From Alphaproteobacteria bacterium (GTDB taxonomy: Bacteria > Pseudomonadota > Alphaproteobacteria > Micavibrionales > UBA2020): 9,037 nt of DNA. The position numbers were made by a program, and so were the translations under genes. Within the stretch, counting starts at the first letter, position 1; each line of letters opens with the position of its first letter. The stretch is from NCBI GenBank assembly GCA_029266795.1, contig JAQSWE010000110.1, forward strand, positions 1-9,037, written 5' to 3'. Under the pieces are notes generated by a model. It saw nothing but the letters and a program-made list of their open reading frames with translations. It did not search any database and was not told the DNA's origin. Shown here piece after piece: positions 1 through 7,255 of the stretch.

Positions 1-599
1 ATTTTTCGCAACTGACCCCCGCACCCGAACTCGGCCTGCTGAAAATCGGCAGCCGCCCCGGCCGCCGTAAAAAAGGCGGCGGGTTGGAAAGTATGCGTGC
101 GATTCCGTGGGTTTTTGGCTGGACGCAGTCACGCACCATGCTGCCCGCATGGCTGGGCGTGGGTGACGCGCTGGGCGCTGAAATTAAGAACGGCAACCTG
201 AAAACGCTGCGCGACATGTACGAAAAATGGCCGTTCTTTCAAGCCGTCACTGATCTGGTCGAAATGGTCGTCGCAAAAGCGGATGACCAGATCACACGGT
301 ACTATTCCGAACTGCTCGTCGAGCCGTCCCTGCAATACCTGACCGAAGAATATCTGCAGCGCCTGAAAACCACGGCAGATATGCTGCGCAAAGTGACTGG
401 CCGCGACGAATTGCTAGAGAAAACGCCGGTATTGTCACGTTCCATCCGTATCCGAACGCCCTATGTGGATGTGCTGAACATCCTGCAGGCGCATTTATTG
501 AAGGAATATCGCGCACTGTCGCACCCGCCCGAAGATTTGCGCAAGACATTGGCGTTGACCATCGGCGGCATTTCGGCAGGTATGCGCAATACAGGCTGA
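1..599 (+). CDS. ppc: Phosphoenolpyruvate carboxylase, C-terminal part (5' end outside window)
   Basis: This enzyme adds bicarbonate to phosphoenolpyruvate to give oxaloacetate and phosphate, a cytoplasmic anaplerotic step that refills the TCA cycle. The frame is open from base 3, giving 198 visible residues, against about 880-930 for the full family. The opening block has TPAPELG, then IGSRP, then ESMRAIPWVFGWTQ and MLPAWLG, a hallmark region of bacterial PEP carboxylases. EMVVAKADDQ, SIRIRTPYVD and the terminal GMRNTG match the places where the E. coli enzyme has Lys773, Arg832 and Asn881, which bind the inhibitor aspartate. The enzyme is therefore probably aspartate-inhibited (inference). 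The catalytic His and the GRGG loop lie upstream, outside the window. An internal TTG at 84 and ATG at 93 are not real starts, because conserved sequence continues upstream of them. The TGA stop ends one base before the convergent methyltransferase stop, with no terminator between them. Confidence 0.96.
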   Translation, partial: FSQLTPAPELGLLKIGSRPGRRKKGGGLESMRAIPWVFGWTQSRTMLPAWLGVGDALGAEIKNGNLKTLRDMYEKWPFFQAVTDLVEMVVAKADDQITRYYSELLVEPSLQYLTEEYLQRLKTTADMLRKVTGRDELLEKTPVLSRSIRIRTPYVDVLNILQAHLLKEYRALSHPPEDLRKTLALTIGGISAGMRNTG

Positions 600-1382
600 T
601 TATTTCAGTTTTTCGCGGCAGACTTCGTAAAGCATGATGCCCGTCGATACGGCGAGATTAAGCGATTCCGCACCGCCCGCCATCGGAATTTTCACGAGAG
701 ACGAACAAGCCGCAACCGCATCTTTAGACAGTCCGTTTGATTCACTGCCCATCAACAGCAGAAGCGGCAATTTGTAGTCCGCTTTGCGGTAATCGGTATC
801 GGTCTGTAAATGCGTGCCGATGATGCTGCCTTTCCAGTCCTGTCGCCATGACAGGAATTCGGGCAGCGTGGCCTGCGCGACCGCCACGCGGGCGAAAGAG
901 CCCATCGTCGCACGCACGGCCTCCGGTGACCACGGATCGCAGGTATCGCCCAGCAGCAACACACCATCGGCCTTCACGGCGTCGGCGGTGCGAATGATGG
1001 TGCCGAGGTTGCCCGGATCGCGGATCCCCTCCAGCCCCACCCAGAAACCGGACTTAACCGCTGAAATTCGTGCGGATTTGAGCTTGAAGGCTCCGATCAC
1101 AGCCTGTGCATTGTCGCGTTGGGTAATGCGGCTCAGCAAGTCGTCGGTGAGTTCTAGAACGTCGCCCGCCTTGCCCGCAAATCCCGCCACGTCGCGGGCG
1201 GCGCGTGTGGCATAGCCGAGGGTATCAAGGGTAAAGCCTCCCGCCAGCGCCTCCTGCACGTGGCGCAGCCCTTCGACGAGAAAAACCCCCTCTTCATCGC
1301 GGTATTTCTTCGCCGATAGCGACCGCAGCCGCTTGACGGCGGGGTTGGCGGCACTGGTGATTGTTTTTCCGATTTCGGACAT
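600..1382 (-). CDS. SpoU/TrmH-family RNA 2'-O-methyltransferase
   Basis: This is a 260-residue SPOUT-class enzyme that would move a methyl group from S-adenosylmethionine to a ribose 2'-OH in rRNA or tRNA. The N-terminal part (about 10-105) looks like the L30e-like substrate-binding domain, with NPAVKRLRSL followed by FLVEGLRHVQEAL. All three catalytic-domain motifs are present: motif 1 DPGNLGTIIRTA (about 122-133, with Asn125 and Arg131), motif 2 MGSESNGLS (211-219, Glu214), and motif 3 IPMAGGAESLNLAVS (232-246), whose SLN helps form the knotted cofactor pocket. The length is normal for RlmB/TsnR-like members. The exact target nucleotide cannot be read from sequence, so no symbol is given. 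The ATG start is preceded by purine-rich AGAGAA, and a candidate promoter lies at 1405-1433. The gene is divergent from the ABC-F gene and convergent with ppc. Confidence 0.93.
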   Translation of the reverse strand: MSEIGKTITSAANPAVKRLRSLSAKKYRDEEGVFLVEGLRHVQEALAGGFTLDTLGYATRAARDVAGFAGKAGDVLELTDDLLSRITQRDNAQAVIGAFKLKSARISAVKSGFWVGLEGIRDPGNLGTIIRTADAVKADGVLLLGDTCDPWSPEAVRATMGSFARVAVAQATLPEFLSWRQDWKGSIIGTHLQTDTDYRKADYKLPLLLLMGSESNGLSKDAVAACSSLVKIPMAGGAESLNLAVSTGIMLYEVCREKLK

Positions 1383-1404
1383 GTTTTCTCTAATCTTTCA
1401 ACCT

Positions 1405-1433
1405 ATTACACCACGCGGGACTGGTTCGTGCAA
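1405..1433 (-). promoter_or_regulatory. Candidate sigma70-type promoter for the SpoU methyltransferase
   Basis: On the minus strand, TTGCAC (plus positions 1428-1433) is followed by exactly 17 bases and then TGTAAT (1405-1410). The -10 matches TATAAT at five of six positions and is preceded by TGG, an extended -10. The -35 is weak, at three of six. Transcription would begin near 1398, giving a leader of about 16 bases before the ATG at 1382. This is pattern matching only. No equally good promoter was found for the divergent ABC-F gene in the same gap. Confidence 0.4.
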
Positions 1434-1509
1434 CGCTTGGCAAATGCTTAAATCCTTCCCCTTTTCGATTGTTTATGTCATAACCATCAGCCTAAAGGGC
1501 GGAAGAGTC

Positions 1510-3381
1510 ATGCTAACCATCAATAACCTCACATATAAAGTCGGATCGCGCACGCTGATCGAGGATTCCAGCGTGAACGTCATGGACGGCTGGAAGGTCG
1601 GGCTGATCGGCCAGAACGGCACCGGAAAATCGACCCTGTTCAAGCTGATCGCGGGCGAATTGCATGCCGATGCCGGTACCATCAGCCTTTCGCAGCGCCA
1701 GCGTTTCGGCATGGTGCGCCAGGATATCGAGGATACCGAAACCCCGCTGATCGATATGGTCGTCAACGCACATGAAGAAATGTCCGCATTGATGAAGGCG
1801 ACCGAGACGGAAGAAGACCCCAATAAGCTAGGCGACATCTACGCCCGCCTGATCGAACTGGACGCTTATGCCGCGCCGTCGAAGGCAGCGATCCTGCTGA
1901 CCGGCCTCGGGTTTAAAGACCACCAGTTGTACGAGCCGTTCTCGTCCTTTTCCGGCGGCTGGCGCATGCGCGTGGCGCTCGCGGCGGCGCTCTTCGTCGA
2001 GCCAGATTTCCTGCTGCTTGACGAGCCGACCAACCACTTGGACCTTGAAGCCATCATGTGGCTTGAAACCTATCTGTCAAATTATCCGCATACACTAATG
2101 GTCATTTCGCACGACCGCGAATTGCTGAACAAGTGCATCGACCATGTCATCCATATCGATAAGCAGAAACTGGTCGCCTACACTGGGAATTACGACACTT
2201 TTGAGCGCGAGCGCGCCGCCAAACTCGGCGTACAGCAGAAGATGTTCGAAAAGCAGCAGGCGCAGCGCGCGCATATGCAGGCTTTCGTGGACCGTTTCCG
2301 CGCTTCCGCCGCGAAAGCCGCGCAGGCCCAGAGCCGCATCAAGGCGCTCGAGCGCATGGACTTAGTCGACGAAGTGATGATGGAACGCGCGGTACGCTTT
2401 ACTTTCCCGTCGCCGGAAAAACTGTCGCCGCCGCTGATCGCCATCCGTCATGTGGATGTCGGTTATACCGAAGGCAAGCCCATTGTCCGCAAGATTCACG
2501 AAAACATCGACACCGATGACCGGATTGCGCTGCTCGGCGCGAACGGCAACGGCAAGTCGACCATGATGAAGTTGATCGCGGGAAAACTCAGCCCTATGCA
2601 GGGCGAGATGGTGCGATCGGGCAAGCTGCGCATCGGTTACTTCTCGCAGCATCAGACGGAAGAACTCGATGTCAATTCGACACCGTTCCAGGAAATGGCG
2701 CGTCTGACGAAGCAAAAGACTGGGGACTATAAAGAGCACATCGTTCGCGCCGTTCTGGGCGCGTTCGGCTTCTCGAAAAACCTTGCCGATAACCCCATCA
2801 GCTCGCTCAGCGGCGGTGAAAAAGCCCGCCTGCTATTCGCCTTCATGAGCTTTGACAAGCCGCACTTACTGCTGCTCGACGAGCCGACCAACCATTTGGA
2901 CATGGAAGCCCGCGAAGCATTGGTGCAGGCGCTTAACAATTATGATGGCGCTATCGTCATCGTGAGCCACGATCCGATCATGGTCGAGCGGGTCGCAGAC
3001 CGGTTGTGGCTCGTGAAGGACGGCGCCTGCCAGAACTTCAATGGCGACCTTGATGATTACCGCGAATTCATCCTGAAATCCCGCCGCGAAGAGCGCAAGG
3101 AAGAGAAGGAAAAGCGCGCAAAAGAAGCGAAAGAAAGCAAAACCGTTTCCGCCCCCCTGCCCAAAAACGGTAAAAAAGTGGCCGAAGCCGAAAAGGCCGT
3201 GGAAAAACTGTCGAAAGAGAAAGAGCGTCTTGAAGGCCTGATGGCCCTGCCGGAATATTACAACAACCCGCAGAAGATCAAGGAAACCAAGGCGACTTAC
3301 GCGACTGTCCTGAAAGATCTTGAAAAGCAGGAAGCCATCTGGCTCGAGGCGCAGGAAGCGCAGGAACAGGCAGCCGGCTAA
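1510..3381 (+). CDS. yheS: ABC-F family ATPase, YheS-like (ribosome-associated, not a transporter)
   Basis: This 623-residue protein has two ATP-binding cassettes in one chain and no membrane segment, the layout of ABC-F proteins that act at the ribosomal E site. Cassette 1 has Walker A GQNGTGKST (34-42), signature FSGGWRMR (147-154) and Walker B LLLDEPTNHLD (168-178). Cassette 2 has GANGNGKST (343-351), SLSGGEKAR (432-440) and LLLDEPTNHLD (454-464). Between them lies the charged linker (about 235-320), with RFRASAAKAAQAQSRIKALERM very like E. coli YheS. The C-terminus (about 535-620) is a Lys/Glu-rich coiled coil ending in a helical hairpin, as in YheS and Uup. Start: the frame is open from 1333, but that would overlap the methyltransferase. 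The ATG at 1510 follows AAAGGGCGGAAGAG and begins directly at the first beta strand. The yheS symbol is by similarity; a related ABC-F subtype is possible. The stop overlaps the next gene. Confidence 0.93.
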   Translation: MLTINNLTYKVGSRTLIEDSSVNVMDGWKVGLIGQNGTGKSTLFKLIAGELHADAGTISLSQRQRFGMVRQDIEDTETPLIDMVVNAHEEMSALMKATETEEDPNKLGDIYARLIELDAYAAPSKAAILLTGLGFKDHQLYEPFSSFSGGWRMRVALAAALFVEPDFLLLDEPTNHLDLEAIMWLETYLSNYPHTLMVISHDRELLNKCIDHVIHIDKQKLVAYTGNYDTFERERAAKLGVQQKMFEKQQAQRAHMQAFVDRFRASAAKAAQAQSRIKALERMDLVDEVMMERAVRFTFPSPEKLSPPLIAIRHVDVGYTEGKPIVRKIHENIDTDDRIALLGANGNGKSTMMKLIAGKLSPMQGEMVRSGKLRIGYFSQHQTEELDVNSTPFQEMARLTKQKTGDYKEHIVRAVLGAFGFSKNLADNPISSLSGGEKARLLFAFMSFDKPHLLLLDEPTNHLDMEAREALVQALNNYDGAIVIVSHDPIMVERVADRLWLVKDGACQNFNGDLDDYREFILKSRREERKEEKEKRAKEAKESKTVSAPLPKNGKKVAEAEKAVEKLSKEKERLEGLMALPEYYNNPQKIKETKATYATVLKDLEKQEAIWLEAQEAQEQAAG

Positions 3382-4589
3382 TGGCATCGGTTGCCGTTAT
3401 CGGCGGCGGCCCTGCGGGGTTGATCGCCGCCGAAAAGCTGGCGCAAGCTGGAATCAGCGTTACGGTCTATGACCGCAAACCCTCGCTCGCCCGGAAATTC
3501 CTCATGGCAGGCCGCGGCGGATTGAACCTGACCCATTCCGAAGATCTGGCGACATTCATGGCGCGCTACGGCGCAGCCGAAAAAAAACTTACGGCATATA
3601 TCAACGCTTTCACCCCGACCGCTTTGCGCGAGTGGTGCGAAGGTTTGGGCGAGCCGGTTTTTGTAGGCTCCAGCGGCCGCGTATTCCCCAAAAGCATGAA
3701 AGCCTCTCCCCTGCTGCGCGCGTGGCAGCTGCGCCTTGCAAAGCTGGGAGTTGAATTCCGCCTGCAGCGGGACTGGCGCGGTTGGAACGGGGCAGGCGCG
3801 CTCGTTTTTATTAATGCAGAAGGCGCAGAAGAAACCCCAACACCCGATGCGACACTACTGGCGCTCGGTGGCGCGTCATGGCCGCGTTTGGGCTCTGACG
3901 GCAGTTGGACGAAATATCTTACAGATAAAAATATTGCCATCAGCCCGCTCCGCCCGTCAAATTGTGGCTTTACCGTTCAATGGTCGGATATTTTCCGCGC
4001 CAAATATGCGGGCCAGCCCGTCAAGCCCGTGGCACTGTCGTTCAATGGACAGCGCATCGCCGGGGAAGCGATGCTGACTAATAATGGCATCGAAGGCGGC
4101 GCGGTTTACGCCCTATCCTCCTCCTTGCGCGAGGCGATTGCGGAACAGGGCAGTACGCAATTACAGATCGACCTAAAGCCGGGCCTTGAACAAGCAGAGC
4201 TATCAAACCGGCTAACGGAATCCAGACGCGGGCGCAGCCTGTCGAATTTCCTGCGTCAGGAAGCGTCGCTATCGCCGGCGGCCATCGGATTGCTGCAGGA
4301 AAACCAGTCGGCGAAAAACATGGCGGCCGCAGAACTTGCGGCGCTTATAAAGTCGTTTCCCCTCACCCTCACCGGCACTTTCGACATCGACCGCGCGATT
4401 TCAAGCGCAGGCGGTATTGCGTGGGACGAAGTTGATGAAAACCTGATGCTGAAACGGCTGACTGGCGTTTTTGCTGCAGGCGAAATGCTGGATTGGGAGG
4501 CACCGACCGGCGGGTATTTGCTGCAGGCTTGCTTTAGTACAGGCGTCGCGGCGGCGGAGGGTATCTCATTGTTTTTGAACAATAAATAA
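3381..4589 (+). CDS. FAD-dependent flavoprotein, HI0933/PP_4765-type (TIGR03862-like)
   Basis: This 402-residue flavoprotein belongs to the HI0933/YhiN group of Rossmann-fold oxidoreductases, whose physiological substrate is not established. The N-terminus has the dinucleotide-binding motif GGGPAG (8-13), with an acidic residue (Asp31) at the end of strand 2 for the FAD ribose. The group-specific GRGGLNLTHSED follows (about 44-55). Near the C-terminus, AAGEMLDWEAPTGGYLLQA (365-383) is the second FAD-contacting block and the hallmark of the PP_4765 subfamily, as I recall it. No signal peptide or membrane helix is seen, so it is probably cytoplasmic. The ATG shares its A with the TAA of the upstream ABC-F gene (TAATG), which points to translational coupling and one operon. 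A weak AGGAA lies about 14 bases upstream. I assign no reaction. Confidence 0.9.
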   Translation: MASVAVIGGGPAGLIAAEKLAQAGISVTVYDRKPSLARKFLMAGRGGLNLTHSEDLATFMARYGAAEKKLTAYINAFTPTALREWCEGLGEPVFVGSSGRVFPKSMKASPLLRAWQLRLAKLGVEFRLQRDWRGWNGAGALVFINAEGAEETPTPDATLLALGGASWPRLGSDGSWTKYLTDKNIAISPLRPSNCGFTVQWSDIFRAKYAGQPVKPVALSFNGQRIAGEAMLTNNGIEGGAVYALSSSLREAIAEQGSTQLQIDLKPGLEQAELSNRLTESRRGRSLSNFLRQEASLSPAAIGLLQENQSAKNMAAAELAALIKSFPLTLTGTFDIDRAISSAGGIAWDEVDENLMLKRLTGVFAAGEMLDWEAPTGGYLLQACFSTGVAAAEGISLFLNNK

Positions 4590-4598
4590 CCCATTATC

Positions 4599-4622
4599 TG
4601 CTAAGGCATTGGCCTGTAAGCA
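4599..4622 (+). terminator. Weak candidate hairpin terminator after the flavoprotein gene
   Basis: TGCT and AGCA form an outer stem and AGGC/GCCT an inner stem around an ATTG loop, with a small internal bulge (A on one side, GTA on the other). The next bases are T-rich but interrupted (CTTATTTACCCTTTT). The structure starts ten bases after the flavoprotein stop. It is short and imperfect, so readthrough into the lipoprotein gene is quite possible. Confidence 0.25.
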
Positions 4623-4626
4623 CTTA

Positions 4627-4656
4627 TTTACCCTTTTCAGCGACAATAGGTATAAC
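4627..4656 (+). promoter_or_regulatory. Candidate sigma70-type promoter for the lipoprotein gene
   Basis: TTTACC (4627-4632, four of six to TTGACA), an 18-base spacer, and TATAAC (4651-4656, five of six to TATAAT). Transcription would begin near 4663, giving a leader of about 45 bases before the ATG at 4708. If real, it excludes the upstream TTG (4609) and GTG (4660) as starts on this transcript. Identified by eye only. Confidence 0.4.
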
Positions 4657-4707
4657 GCGGTGAATCGATACGCCCGCGAAAACAATGATTTAGCTGCAAA
4701 GAAAAAT

Positions 4708-5292
4708 ATGTCCCTCCTTCGCTGCGCGACCTCTGCAACAGGCATCTGCATTATCCGCTTCAGCATCATGGCCATGATGGTTCTGGGACTGCAGGCCTGC
4801 GCCGGTAGCGCACCGGTGCCCGGCGGGACAGAAGCAGTCAACCAGCCCTATTTCACATCTGGCAATGACCTCAAATCCCGCGTGGACAAACTCAACCCGG
4901 GCATGAGCGAAGACGAAGCCATGAAAACCCTTGGCATCAAGAAGGGGCAGATGACTTTGCTGGACCGCATCGGCATCCGCAAAGCGCTGTTCGGCGGTGA
5001 AAACGCGCCTCTGCCCGGCACACCGGAAGAGCAGATGGAAATCTACACAATCATTCAGGAAAGCACCGGCTATAAGCTTGATTTCAAGGACATCTATCGC
5101 AAGCACGGATTTTCATCCCCTATCCGGATGCAGACCGACGAAAAAGGTGTAAATTACAGCGTGACAATGGTTTTCCATGACGGCGCCTTGCTGGAAAAGC
5201 CCGTCCTGTCGGGCGGCCCGATCAACGACACCGACAGCACCACCATCTTTGACTTCCTCAACCCGGGCACCGCGCTTAGCCTGATCAAGTAG
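4708..5292 (+). CDS. Uncharacterised lipoprotein (lipobox LQAC), possibly BamE/SmpA-like
   Basis: This is a 194-residue protein of unknown function. The N-terminus has a basic residue (Arg5), a hydrophobic stretch (about 13-28, with Arg17 inside it) and the lipobox LQAC, with Cys31 as the predicted lipidated residue. It would be exported and anchored in a membrane, probably the outer membrane. The mature part begins AGSAPVPGG and then reads LKSRVDKLNPGMSEDEAMKTLG. That resembles the opening helix of BamE/SmpA lipoproteins (a 'GMT..EV...LG' pattern); the rest shows no motif I recognise. Start: the frame runs up to a TTG at 4609, and a GTG at 4660 is possible. The ATG at 4708 gives the most normal signal peptide and lies downstream of the candidate promoter, but its ribosome site (AAAGAAAA) is weak. 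The gene stands between the flavoprotein and the exporter in the same direction. The export call is firm; the BamE link is only a suggestion. Confidence 0.72.
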   Translation: MSLLRCATSATGICIIRFSIMAMMVLGLQACAGSAPVPGGTEAVNQPYFTSGNDLKSRVDKLNPGMSEDEAMKTLGIKKGQMTLLDRIGIRKALFGGENAPLPGTPEEQMEIYTIIQESTGYKLDFKDIYRKHGFSSPIRMQTDEKGVNYSVTMVFHDGALLEKPVLSGGPINDTDSTTIFDFLNPGTALSLIK

Positions 5293-5362
5293 CGCATTTG
5301 ATGGTGTTTTTAGGCAACAACCTCTCGAATGTGCGGCAGAAGCGACACAACATTCTTGTCAT

Positions 5363-5374
5363 TTTTCCGGAAAA
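5363..5374. promoter_or_regulatory. Perfect 12-base palindrome upstream of the exporter, possible operator
   Basis: TTTTCCGGAAAA reads the same on both strands. It lies 47 bases before the exporter ATG. A TTGTCA (5356-5361), a possible -35, stands just before it, and A/T-rich AAATATCC (5379-5386) just after it, where a -10 would fall. The -10 match is poor, so the promoter is doubtful. The palindrome itself is certain; its role as a protein-binding site is inference. Confidence 0.3.
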
Positions 5375-5421
5375 CGGCAAATATCCTAGGGTAAGTATCA
5401 TTCCTATCCCGGATTGCCCCC

Positions 5422-7248
5422 ATGTTCGCCAACGCCCCCTCCACACTCACCGCATATAAACGCGTGCCGCGTACACCCGATACGCCCTTCGCTTTTATCC
5501 GATATGTGCTGAAGCACTGCTCGGTCGCGATGAAGTGGCGCGCCGTTGCAGCGGTGATGTTTGAAATCAGCGCGACGATCTGCGACACGCTGGTCACCTG
5601 GGTACTGGGCCGCATCGTCGGCGTGACATCGAACGGCGGGCCAGACCTGTGGAAAAATGTCGCCTTTGAACTTGGGCTACTGGCCGCGCTCTGGACCGTC
5701 CGCAACGCATCCTATCGCGGGCGCGAATGGATGGAACGTATTTACGTGCCTGAGCTGCTGAACACCACGCGCACACTGCTCTTTGCGCGACTGATCCAGC
5801 AAAGCCAGGCTTTCCTTCATGCCAATTTCGCGGGCGTGCTTGCGAACCATGTACGACGCGCCGGCGACGTTATCAGCTCGCTGCGTGACAAAGTGCAGTA
5901 CAACATCATGTCCTTGTTGGTGCGCTTTATCACCGGCGGTTTCCTGCTGTGGAATATCACACCGCTGTTCGCGCTATTCGTCCCCGCCTTCATCATCGTC
6001 GGCATCATCTGTGCGGTCATCACGGCACCTAAATGGACTAGCCTTTCCGCCAACCACGCCGAGAAATCGTCTCGCCTGACGGGCTACATTGTCGACAGCA
6101 CGACCAACCTCTCGATCGTGCAACAGAATGTCGGCTGGCGGGAGGAGCTGTCCCGCCTCGACGTCGCGCAGGAGGAAATGACCGAAACATTCCGCGCACG
6201 CTACCGTTATGTTAGTATTTTCTGGGGCACTTTCGATTTGATCATGACCTTTTTCCTGTGCGGCTTCATGGCGCTTGTCGTCTATGGCTGGCAGCAGGGA
6301 CAGGTGAACACCGGGCAACTCGCGATGACCGTCGGTCTTGCCATGAACATGTTCGGCGCGCTTGCCGGAACGGTAAGCTTACTCAGCCAGAAATTCGACG
6401 ATGTTGGTATCTTGCAGGAATCCTTACAAAAAATATCCACGCCTTTGAGCGTGATCGACAAACCTCAAGCTCCCGATCTTGAGATCGCGAAGGGTGAGAT
6501 CGAATTCCGCAACGTTGATTTCAGCTACGTGCCCGGCCAGCCCGTTTTCACCGGCTTGAGCCTCAAAATTCAGGCGGGGCAGAAAGTCGGCTTCGTCGGG
6601 GTCAGCGGCGCAGGCAAGACAACCATCTGCCAGATCCTGCTCCGTGCCTACGATGTGCAGGGCGGCGGCATCTATATCGATGGACAGAATATTGCCGATG
6701 TGACTCAAGACAGTCTTCATGCCGCAATTTCTGTGATCCCGCAGGAGCCCGTGCTGTTCCACCGCACGCTGGGCGAGAACATCCGCTATGGCCGCCCAGA
6801 TGCGCAGCCTGCGGATGTAGAAGCCGCAGCCAAGGCCGCCGAAGCCGAAGGATTTATCTCAACCCTGCCGAAGGGCTTCGATACGCTGGTCGGCGAACGC
6901 GGCGTGAAGCTCTCGGGCGGGCAGCGCCAGCGTATCGCGATTGCGCGCGCGATCATCAAGGATGCGCCGATCCTCGTGCTAGACGAAGCGACCTCCGCTC
7001 TCGACAGCGAGACCGAAAAAGCCATTCAGCTTGCCATGACGGAGGCCATGAAAGGCCGCACGACTGTCGTGATCGCCCACCGCCTTTCCACGCTCAGCCA
7101 TATGGACCGTATCGTGGTCATGGAGAAAGGCCGCGTGATGGAGGACGGATCGTTCAAGGAGTTGCTGGACAAGAACGGCACTTTCGCGCGGATGTGGAAT
7201 ATGCAGGCAGGCGGCTTCCTGCCCGACCAAATGCCCCTCGCGGTTTAA
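5422..7248 (+). CDS. Half-size ABC exporter, fused membrane and ATPase domains (MsbA-like)
   Basis: This 608-residue inner-membrane protein would form a homo- or heterodimer and use ATP to export a substrate. Six membrane segments can be placed at about 40-66, 78-95, 162-180, 181-202, 264-290 and 297-322 (the second is weak). The ATPase domain follows (about 358-600) and is complete: Walker A GVSGAGKTT (393-401), Q-loop Gln441 (VIPQEP), signature LSGGQ (497-501), Walker B ILVLDEATSALD (517-528, Glu522 catalytic) and H-loop His553 (IAHRLS). Length and order match lipid or multidrug exporters. The N-terminal extension before segment 1 is only about 38 residues and holds no C39 or C39-like domain, so it is not an HlyB/LapB-type protein secretion ATPase. 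The substrate is unknown. The ATG has only a weak GGA eight bases upstream. The gene converges on the repeat protein, with seven bases between the stops. Confidence 0.93.
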   Translation: MFANAPSTLTAYKRVPRTPDTPFAFIRYVLKHCSVAMKWRAVAAVMFEISATICDTLVTWVLGRIVGVTSNGGPDLWKNVAFELGLLAALWTVRNASYRGREWMERIYVPELLNTTRTLLFARLIQQSQAFLHANFAGVLANHVRRAGDVISSLRDKVQYNIMSLLVRFITGGFLLWNITPLFALFVPAFIIVGIICAVITAPKWTSLSANHAEKSSRLTGYIVDSTTNLSIVQQNVGWREELSRLDVAQEEMTETFRARYRYVSIFWGTFDLIMTFFLCGFMALVVYGWQQGQVNTGQLAMTVGLAMNMFGALAGTVSLLSQKFDDVGILQESLQKISTPLSVIDKPQAPDLEIAKGEIEFRNVDFSYVPGQPVFTGLSLKIQAGQKVGFVGVSGAGKTTICQILLRAYDVQGGGIYIDGQNIADVTQDSLHAAISVIPQEPVLFHRTLGENIRYGRPDAQPADVEAAAKAAEAEGFISTLPKGFDTLVGERGVKLSGGQRQRIAIARAIIKDAPILVLDEATSALDSETEKAIQLAMTEAMKGRTTVVIAHRLSTLSHMDRIVVMEKGRVMEDGSFKELLDKNGTFARMWNMQAGGFLPDQMPLAV

Positions 7249-7255
7249 CCCTGCC

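Noticed and set aside
61..80. GCCGCC-GTAAAAAA-GGCGGC hairpin resembling a terminator
   Set aside because: It lies inside conserved ppc coding sequence (the GRRKKGG loop) and is not followed by a T-tract, so it is most simply explained by codon use.
1333..1509. N-terminal extension of the ABC-F protein from 1333
   Set aside because: It would overlap the methyltransferase start and adds about 59 residues unlike any ABC-F. The ATG at 1510 has a strong ribosome site and begins at the conserved first strand.
2866..3387. Long minus-strand frame rich in Phe and Leu
   Set aside because: It is the antisense shadow of the Lys/Glu-rich ABC-F coiled coil (AAG/GAA codons read as CTT/TTC) and has no recognisable domain.
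4609..4707. Longer lipoprotein starting at TTG 4609 or GTG 4660
   Set aside because: The TTG lies in a hairpin loop and upstream of the likely promoter. Both give an overlong, polar pre-signal region.
5351..5366. GACA...TGTC hairpin plus T run downstream of the lipoprotein gene
   Set aside because: It has only a four-base stem with a nine-base loop, too weak to call a terminator.
5310..5705. Minus-strand frame covering the exporter leader and start
   Set aside because: It overlaps the exporter's conserved first membrane region, shows no domain, and matches only as an antisense reading.
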